Shown here piece by piece: positions 6,553 through 11,181 of a DNA stretch of 11,181 bases. Within the stretch, counting starts at the first letter, position 1; each line of letters opens with the position of its first letter. The stretch comes from Deltaproteobacteria bacterium (GTDB lineage Bacteria > Desulfobacterota > Desulfuromonadia > Desulfuromonadales > Geothermobacteraceae): the NCBI GenBank assembly GCA_003695205.1, contig RFIO01000373.1, positions 1 to 11,181 on the forward strand, in the 5' to 3' direction. Both the position numbers and the translations under genes were made by a program. The notes under the pieces were generated by a model, which was given only the letters and a program-made list of their open reading frames with translations, was not told the DNA's origin and made no database searches.

Positions 6553-7698
6553 TCAGGCGGCCGGCAGTTCGATGGAGAAGCGCGTCAGGCCGGCGCCGCT
6601 GGCGAAAAAGGCCCGGCCTCCAAGGTAATCGCAGAAAAGACGGACGCTGTAGGTTCCAAGTCCACGGCCCCGCCCCTTGGTACTGACCGATTCGGTAAAG
6701 ATTTTCGCCTGCACCGGCGTCGGAATTTCACCGGCGTTTTCCACCCAGATGCGGATTCGCTCGCTGCCAACATCACAGCCCACCGTCACCTGCCCACCAG
6801 CCCCCACCGCCTCACAGGCATTGAGGACAAGATTCCCCAAAACCCTGCTCAGCAGTCCGGGGTCGGTCATGAGGGCGAGATCCTCTGCCAGCGGCAGAAC
6901 CCGCACCTCGACCGGTTGCACCACCGGGTGATGTCGATAAATGGCGACGAGGTCCTTCAGGAAGGTCTGCAGCCAGAGCCTCTGCGGTTTCAGTTCCAGC
7001 TCGCCCCGTTCGGCCTTGAGCAGCAGCCGCTGCCCCTGAACCTGGTCCACAAGCTGGTGGGATGCCTGCAACAGCAGCTCGTGCAGCTCCTCCCGGTCTT
7101 CCAGCCGGTAATCCCTGAGCAGTTCGGTAAAACCGCGGATGGCACCGACCAGGTTGAGGACATCGTGGAAAAACAGGCGTTCGAGCGACTGCCGCCGCTT
7201 TTCGTCCGTGATGTTTTCCAGTCGAAACAGGACGAAACGCTCTCCGGCGTGTTCCAGCGATTCGGTCGCGACCCGGAAATCGAACGCTTCGCTACCAAAG
7301 GGAGTATGGCAATGGAGGCGGCAGACGGAGTTGGCATGCCCGCCTTTTTGCCCCTCGAGAATGCTGAAAACCGCACCGCAGGTGGCGCAGGACTGGGACG
7401 TTCCGCATCCGGCAGGCCCGGCATCGACGTGAACACACTGAAGGATTTCGCCGGGGCGCAATCCGAGGATTTCGGCAACGTGCTCCCGTCCCGCCAATTT
7501 CAGGAACGCGCCGTTGGCATGGATGACCTGACGATGGGAGTTGAGCAGAGCCGACGGCTCTGAAAGGGCCTCAAGCAGGGCCGTCGCAAGGTTGCGACCA
7601 ATGAAGAGTTGACTCTGGCGCCCCAGAGCGGCGGCGTCACTGCGCGCTGCTGGCGCGAACCAGGTATCGACCGGGTCTGAATCAGGCATAGCCGGCAT
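6553..7698 (-). CDS. PAS-domain sensor histidine kinase, soluble, with Cys-rich PAS
   Basis: This sensor kinase would autophosphorylate a histidine and pass the phosphate to an unidentified response regulator. Numbered from the ATG at 7698 (381 residues), it has a PAS domain at about 35-165 and no membrane helix, so it should sense something in the cytoplasm. The PAS carries a cysteine cluster: ILQCVHV (Cys88), GCGTSQSCATCGAVF (Cys98, 104, 107), then Cys126 and Cys130. A dimerisation helix follows with the phosphoacceptor His178 in FFHDVLNLVGAIRGF. The ATPase domain has an N-box, LNACEA (Asn293), a divergent G1 box, VENAGEIP, and a good G2 region, STKGRGRGLGTYS (339-351). No receiver domain is present. 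No start has a clear ribosome site; TTG at 7707 and ATG at 7689 are alternatives. It converges on the TAXI gene with 11 bp between. Confidence 0.9.
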   Translation of the reverse strand: MPAMPDSDPVDTWFAPAARSDAAALGRQSQLFIGRNLATALLEALSEPSALLNSHRQVIHANGAFLKLAGREHVAEILGLRPGEILQCVHVDAGPAGCGTSQSCATCGAVFSILEGQKGGHANSVCRLHCHTPFGSEAFDFRVATESLEHAGERFVLFRLENITDEKRRQSLERLFFHDVLNLVGAIRGFTELLRDYRLEDREELHELLLQASHQLVDQVQGQRLLLKAERGELELKPQRLWLQTFLKDLVAIYRHHPVVQPVEVRVLPLAEDLALMTDPGLLSRVLGNLVLNACEAVGAGGQVTVGCDVGSERIRIWVENAGEIPTPVQAKIFTESVSTKGRGRGLGTYSVRLFCDYLGGRAFFASGAGLTRFSIELPAA

Positions 7699-7714
7699 CC
7701 GTGGCAAAGGGTTT

Positions 7715-7737
7715 CATTGCGCAATGCTAACATTATG
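7715..7737 (-). promoter_or_regulatory. Putative histidine-kinase promoter with palindromic operator-like site
   Basis: On the minus strand CATAAT (7737-7732) resembles a -10 box. Just downstream is the perfect 12-bp palindrome CATTGCGCAATG (7715-7726), where a bound protein would block initiation. No good -35 box is visible. Both calls are tentative. Confidence 0.3.
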
Positions 7738-7772
7738 CCCGCCCGGCCGGCAAGTCAGTTGACTCTGAGTCT

Positions 7773-8780
7773 TCAGGTTTCCTCACCGTAGTCACAGGAG
7801 ACCAGGGTTACCGGTGCTTCGAGATAACTTTTCAGGGTCAGCATGAAATCAGCGGCATCGGCGCCATCGAGAATACGGTGGTCGGCTGCCAGGGTCATCC
7901 GGGCGACAGGAGCAACCGCCGGTTCCCCCGCCTCGTCCACCACGACCTCGCCACGCACGGTGCCGACAGCCAACACGGCGGCCTGGGGCGGCGTGATAAT
8001 GGCCCGGAAAGACTCGACCCCGAGCATCCCCATGTTGGTGACCGTAAAGGTCCCCTCCTCGAGATCCTCGGGAGCAAGACGGTTGGCATGGGCCCTGCCG
8101 GCCAGTTCCCTGGCACGGGCACTGATCTCCTTCAGACTCATGCGCGCGCAATCCCTGAGAACCGGGTTGTAAAGCCCCCTGTCGGTGGCCACCGCCATGG
8201 CGATGTTCACCTGCGACTTTTCAACGGCCTCGCCATCGACCCACCAGCTGTTGACCCACGGATGCTCCGTCAGAGTACGAGCCGCGGCCGCCAGGACAAA
8301 ATCGTTGATGGTGACACCGAGGTCCTTGCGGAAACGGATGACATCGGTCATGTCAATGGCGTAGGTGACATAGAAATGGGGAATGGTGGTCCAGCCCTCG
8401 GTCATCTTGCGCGCCATGATCCTGCGAACCTTGAGGGATTTTTTCTGGCCTCCCGTGATCTTCTTTCGCTCGCCTCCTGTATCCCCCGCCTGAAATTCCG
8501 GCCTGCGTCCACGTGCCGCCTCGCAACGTTCGGCTGCTGCCTGATCAACATCGATCCGCGCCAGGATCTGACCCGCCCGAACCGTTTCGCCGGCAGAAAC
8601 CACCAGTTCGGTTACCTTTCCTGAATCGCAGCAGGTGATCTCGGCAATCGCCTTGTCCGTTTCAACCTCCACCAGGCGATCACCAGTCTCGACCCGGTCA
8701 CCGGGAGCAACAAGCCAGTTGACCAGAACGCCTTCGCGAACCTCGTCCCCCAGGGAAGGCATGATGACATCGACGAGCAT
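7773..8780 (-). CDS. 2-oxo acid dehydrogenase E2-type acyltransferase, short form
   Basis: E2 proteins carry an acyl group on a swinging lipoyl-lysine and transfer it to CoA in pyruvate- or branched-chain-type dehydrogenase complexes. The 335-residue product has one lipoyl domain (about 1-78, lipoyl Lys43 in VETDKA) and a C-terminal catalytic domain (about 115-330) with the active-site motif DHRILDG (His301, Asp305) and IPHFYVTYAIDMT near 133-145. The linker (79-115) is short and charged, with no recognisable peripheral subunit-binding domain (PSBD), the part that normally holds E1 or E3. Typical E2s are 400 residues or more. The ATG at 8780 is chosen because AAAAGGAGA lies just before it; a start at 8813 would precede that site. 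No E1 or E3 gene is nearby. Its substrate is unknown. Confidence 0.9.
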   Translation of the reverse strand: MLVDVIMPSLGDEVREGVLVNWLVAPGDRVETGDRLVEVETDKAIAEITCCDSGKVTELVVSAGETVRAGQILARIDVDQAAAERCEAARGRRPEFQAGDTGGERKKITGGQKKSLKVRRIMARKMTEGWTTIPHFYVTYAIDMTDVIRFRKDLGVTINDFVLAAAARTLTEHPWVNSWWVDGEAVEKSQVNIAMAVATDRGLYNPVLRDCARMSLKEISARARELAGRAHANRLAPEDLEEGTFTVTNMGMLGVESFRAIITPPQAAVLAVGTVRGEVVVDEAGEPAVAPVARMTLAADHRILDGADAADFMLTLKSYLEAPVTLVSCDYGEET

Positions 8781-8813
8781 CGGTTCTCCTTTTGTTAGCA
8801 GCATGTTTTTCAA

Positions 8814-8841
8814 AGTCTAGCAGCGCAGGCGCTCGATGCAA
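8814..8841 (-). promoter_or_regulatory. Putative promoter of the E2 gene
   Basis: On the minus strand TTGCAT (8841-8836) and TAGACT (8819-8814) are 16 bp apart and match the -35 and -10 boxes moderately (3/6 and 4/6). Transcription would start near 8807, about 27 nt before the E2 start codon. A terminator lies just upstream, so the gene needs a promoter in this interval. Confidence 0.4.
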
Positions 8842-8865
8842 CGAAACGGCCACGCAATGATACGC

Positions 8866-8910
8866 AAACAGAAAGGCGGGACCGGTTCAGGTACCGGTCC
8901 CGCCTGTTTC
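8866..8910. terminator. Strong terminator between the zinc-ribbon and E2 genes
   Basis: A perfect 12-bp stem (GGCGGGACCGGT, 8875-8886; ACCGGTCCCGCC, 8893-8904) encloses a 6-nt loop. On the minus strand it is followed by TTTCTGTTT; on the plus strand by TGTTT. It probably ends the zinc-ribbon transcript, whose stop codon is 35 bp away, and shields the E2 gene from read-through. Confidence 0.85.
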
Positions 8911-8939
8911 CATTCAGGAATTCGTGGAGGGTGCAGCAA

Positions 8940-9095
8940 TCAGCCAAGGAAGGTGTTGTTTCTCCGGGCGCGGTTGGCAAGGATCGTCGGGTCGATCACT
9001 TCACCGCAGGAGCAGCACTTCCAGGCCTCAAACGACCTGACGAAGTCGTAGTACTTTTCCGAGTACATCCGGCCACGACATTTGGGACATTTCAT
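8940..9095 (-). CDS. Small zinc-ribbon protein, 51 residues
   Basis: This short gene has an excellent ribosome site (AAGGAGGAA, 9109-9101) 7 nt before its ATG, and its own terminator downstream. The protein begins MKCPKCRGRMYSEKYYDF and carries two CxxC pairs, Cys3/Cys6 and Cys27/Cys30 (KCCSCGEVIDP), spaced as in a four-cysteine zinc ribbon. An extra Cys28 sits inside the second pair. The tail is basic (NRARRNN, 41-47), so nucleic-acid contact is possible. Small proteins of this look are common and uncharacterised in deltaproteobacteria. I cannot assign a function. Zinc binding is inferred from the cysteine pattern alone. Confidence 0.85.
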   Translation of the reverse strand: MKCPKCRGRMYSEKYYDFVRSFEAWKCCSCGEVIDPTILANRARRNNTFLG

Positions 9096-9543
9096 GATCT
9101 TTCCTCCTTGGGCTGGTCAGGACCTGCGTCGAATGCTTTCAAGTACCCAAGGACTTTTCACAGGACGTGCCAACACCGCGAAGCATCGTTGACAATTTGC
9201 TCGCGAGATGGCCGGACACAAGCGTTTTCTCCTCTTAAATCAATCGGTTGCGAACATAACAAAATTGTACCAGGCGGCCCGGAACGAGCCCTGACCCGAC
9301 CGCACGAGACCTGGCGCCGCCCCCCCAATCGCCATCTTTTTGACGCATCTCTGCCCATACCCTACTTCCCGAGCCATCCCACCTCCGGCGAAACATGTCC
9401 TTTCCTTCGATCCGTCACGGGCCTGCCGCCCCTGCCACTGGTAAAAAATACTCAGTGGCCCCACAAATAACCGTTCATTTTCAATAAGTTGGATTTTATC
9501 AGGCCCCACCATGGCAACTGACGCACCCCAGGCGTCAACCATG
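9096..9543. other. Gene-poor intergenic region
   Basis: No well-supported gene is visible in most of the stretch between the zinc-ribbon gene and cimA. A 34-codon minus-strand frame with a TTG start and an AGAGGAG site (9117-9221) is the only small frame with a ribosome site. The minus strand near it has a possible promoter, TTGTTA-N17-TTTAAG, just upstream. A 7-bp hairpin with an A-rich loop (GCCACTG, 9434-9440; CAGTGGC, 9453-9459) and the hairpin TGACGC-N7-GCGTCA (9519-9537) lie further on. Base composition is more AT-rich at 9440-9505 than in the flanking genes. Confidence 0.4.
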
Positions 9544-9570
9544 TGACGCACGCGCCACAGCCAGGCGTCA
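9519..9570. repeat. Duplicated TGACGC inverted repeat
   Basis: Two hairpins stand side by side: TGACGC (9519-9524) with GCGTCA (9532-9537), and TGACGC (9544-9549) with GCGTCA (9565-9570). The left arms share TGACGCAC and the right arms share CCAGGCGTCA, so the second looks like a duplicated and expanded copy of the first. They could be paired binding sites for a regulator or RNA hairpins. Confidence 0.6.
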
Positions 9571-9577
9571 TTTTTTT
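9544..9577 (+). terminator. Possible plus-strand terminator without a visible gene
   Basis: The second TGACGC hairpin (6-bp stem, 15-nt loop) runs directly into A and seven T's (9571-9577). That is an intrinsic-terminator layout for plus-strand transcription, although the loop is long. No plus-strand gene precedes it for more than 2 kb, so it may end an unannotated small RNA or block transcription antisense to cimA. Confidence 0.35.
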
Positions 9578-9589
9578 GATGGTCGGTCG

Positions 9590-9626
9590 AAACAAGAAGG
9601 CCGGGCGTCCGAAGGTCGCCCGGCCT
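9590..9626 (-). terminator. Rho-independent terminator of cimA
   Basis: On the minus strand a perfect 10-bp stem (AGGCCGGGCG, 9626-9617; CGCCCGGCCT, 9607-9598) encloses a 9-nt loop and is followed by TCTTGTTT. It lies 26 bp after the cimA stop codon. Confidence 0.85.
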
Positions 9627-9652
9627 GGCAGGACATTCTGCCGCCCGAATGG

Positions 9653-11181
9653 CTATTCGCCCCTGTTCTGGCGTTCCTGGTGCTGCAACAGTTTGTACTG
9701 GTAGGCGTCAACCAGAGCCTGGTAGGAGGCATCGATGATGTTGTCACTGACTCCGACGGTTCCCCAGCGGCCCAGCTTGTCGCCCGACTCGATAAGGACC
9801 CGGGTCACCGAAGCCGTCCCCTTGCCGGTCGGCAGCACCCGAACCTTGTAGTCGAACAGCCGCATATCCTTCAGCTGGGGATAGAAGCTTTCCAGGGCCT
9901 TGCGCATGGCATTGTCAAGAGAGTTCACCGGGCCGCGCCCTTCCGCTGCCGTGTGTTCCACCCGGCCGCCGACCTTGATCTGCACGGTGGCCTCGGACAT
10001 TGGCTCGACATCGCCGTGCCCCTTGGTATCGATGACTCTGAAGCCGATCACCGAGAAGAAATGCCTCAGGGTCCCGAGAGCCCGGCGCATCAGCAACTCA
10101 AAGGAGGCCTCGGCACCTTCGAACTGGAATCCCTGGTTCTCCAGTTCCTTGATGTTTTCCAGGATCTCCTGGGTCACCGGATCCTTGCTGTCGAGGTTGA
10201 TGTTGAACTCCTCGGCCTTGGCCAGGATATTCGACTTGCCCGACAGGTCGGAAACCAGCACGCGGGTCACGTTGCCGACCTTTTCCGGCCGGATGTGTTC
10301 GTAGGTCTCCGGGTGACGCTGAATAGCTGAGACATGCACGCCCCCCTTGTGGGCGAAGGCCGAGTTGCCAACGTAGGGCTGGTGCTTGTTGGGGACCAGG
10401 TTGGCCAGTTCGTAGACCGTGCGCGAAACGACGCGCAGGTTGCGCAGCTGTTCCTCGGTCATGCAGGGCTTGTCCATCTTCAGGTTGAGGGCCGGCGCAA
10501 TGGAGCAGAGGTTGGCATTGCCGCAGCGCTCACCAAAGCCGTTGATGGTCCCCTGGACGTGAACGATGCCGTGCTCAACCGCCACCAGGGAGTTGGCAAC
10601 GGCGCATTCACTGTCATTGTGGGCGTGGATTCCCAGCGGGGTTGTGATGTGCTTCTTCACCTCTTCGATGATCCTGCCGACCTCGAAGGGCATGCTGCCG
10701 CCGTTGGTATCGCACAGGACGATACAGTCGACCCCGGCGCGTTCGGCCGCCTGCAGGGTCTGGATGGCGTATTCGGGGTTGGCCTTGTAGCCGTCGAAAA
10801 AATGTTCGGCGTCATAGACCACTTCCCCGACATGTTCCTTGAGGTAGGCAAGGGAATCGTGGATCAGCTCCAGGTTCTCCTCGAGGCTGATGCGCAGCGC
10901 CTCTTTGACATGAAAGTCCCAGGTCTTGCCGAAAATCGTGACCGTGTCGGGCTCGGCCTGAATCAGGGTGCGGATGTTGCTGTCTGTGGCTGGGGTCGCC
11001 TTGGCACGCCGGGTGGAACCGAAGGCGGCAATTTTGGCCTGTTTCAGTTCGACTTTGCGGATTTCCTTGAAAAAGGCGATGTCCTTGGGGTTCGATCCGG
11101 GCCAGCCGCCCTCGATGTAGTGAATGCCGAGCTCATCGAGCAGCTGGGCGATGCGAACCTTGTCGGCGACCAGAAAGGAGA
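9653..11181 (-). CDS. cimA: Citramalate synthase (CimA), 5' end beyond the window
   Basis: CimA condenses acetyl-CoA with pyruvate to (R)-citramalate, the first step of the threonine-independent route to isoleucine that Geobacter and relatives use. The open frame runs without a stop from the window edge to the TAG at 9653, giving 508 visible residues. About 20 N-terminal residues, with the first catalytic motif, are probably missing (family about 530). It has the HMGL/IPMS TIM-barrel with [10 protein letters not shown] near the start (residues 25-34 of the visible part), VLCDTNGG, the metal-binding GIHAHND (about 10612-10632) and [13 protein letters not shown]-terminal LeuA-type dimerisation and regulatory domain follows, with [15 protein letters not shown] and [15 protein letters not shown], so feedback control by isoleucine is likely. 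The gene has its own terminator. Confidence 0.95.
   Translation of the reverse strand, partial: SFLVADKVRIAQLLDELGIHYIEGGWPGSNPKDIAFFKEIRKVELKQAKIAAFGSTRRAKATPATDSNIRTLIQAEPDTVTIFGKTWDFHVKEALRISLEENLELIHDSLAYLKEHVGEVVYDAEHFFDGYKANPEYAIQTLQAAERAGVDCIVLCDTNGGSMPFEVGRIIEEVKKHITTPLGIHAHNDSECAVANSLVAVEHGIVHVQGTINGFGERCGNANLCSIAPALNLKMDKPCMTEEQLRNLRVVSRTVYELANLVPNKHQPYVGNSAFAHKGGVHVSAIQRHPETYEHIRPEKVGNVTRVLVSDLSGKSNILAKAEEFNINLDSKDPVTQEILENIKELENQGFQFEGAEASFELLMRRALGTLRHFFSVIGFRVIDTKGHGDVEPMSEATVQIKVGGRVEHTAAEGRGPVNSLDNAMRKALESFYPQLKDMRLFDYKVRVLPTGKGTASVTRVLIESGDKLGRWGTVGVSDNIIDASYQALVDAYQYKLLQHQERQNRGE

Noticed and set aside
8070..8105. Sigma-54-like TGGCAT...CTGCC inside the E2 gene
   Set aside because: The -12 element deviates from TTGC, it lies within coding sequence, and no gene starts downstream on the plus strand.
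9240..9551. 103-codon minus-strand frame in the 9.1-9.65 kb gap
   Set aside because: A stretch of the translation looks superficially protein-like, but codon use (many GGG, AGA, AGT) differs from all neighbours, there is no good ribosome site, and it runs through hairpins. Could be a decayed fragment; a protein search would decide.

Overview
The window reads as ordinary chromosome from a GC-rich anaerobic deltaproteobacterium, most likely of the Desulfuromonadales (Geobacter/Desulfuromonas/Pelobacter relatives). This is inferred from gene content: a citramalate synthase of the type those bacteria use for isoleucine, an ispE-tRNA-Gln pair, a sigma-54-driven DctPQM TRAP transporter, a TAXI-type solute receptor and a Cys-rich PAS histidine kinase. 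No database search was possible, so the taxonomy is tentative.

Layout. 1-366: the end of an ispE-tRNA-Gln(TTG) unit on the minus strand, followed downstream (lower coordinates) by a near-tandem repeat that carries a copy of the tRNA 3' end. 381-1283: ispE (minus). 1284-1894: a 611-bp gene-free divergent regulatory region with a textbook sigma-54 promoter and a 157-nt hairpin-rich leader, driving dctP-dctQ-dctM (1895-4929, plus). A strong stem-loop lies between dctP and dctQ, and a clear terminator follows dctM. 5066-6541: a universal stress protein gene and, 12 bp later, a TAXI-type TRAP solute receptor (plus). 6553-7698: a soluble PAS histidine kinase (minus), convergent with the TAXI gene. 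7773-8780: a short lipoyl-bearing E2 acyltransferase without a visible subunit-binding domain (minus). 8940-9095: a 51-residue two-CxxC zinc-ribbon protein (minus). 9096-9652: a mostly gene-free stretch with unusual tandem hairpins. 9653-11181: citramalate synthase cimA (minus), 5' end cut by the window edge.

How it fits together. DctPQM should import an organic acid, probably a C4-dicarboxylate; its sigma-54 promoter implies an NtrC/DctD-type activator encoded elsewhere. IspE (isoprenoid precursors) and CimA (isoleucine) are housekeeping enzymes in separate transcription units. The UspA/TAXI pair, the histidine kinase and the orphan E2 have no partner genes here (no TAXI permease, response regulator, E1 or E3), so their cellular roles stay open.

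I do not see a defence system, mobile element or CRISPR array. The signals most worth a second look are the tRNA-derived repeat downstream of tRNA-Gln, the structured sigma-54 leader of dctPQM, the E2 lacking a subunit-binding domain, and the duplicated hairpin/T-tract around 9519-9577 that terminates no visible gene.
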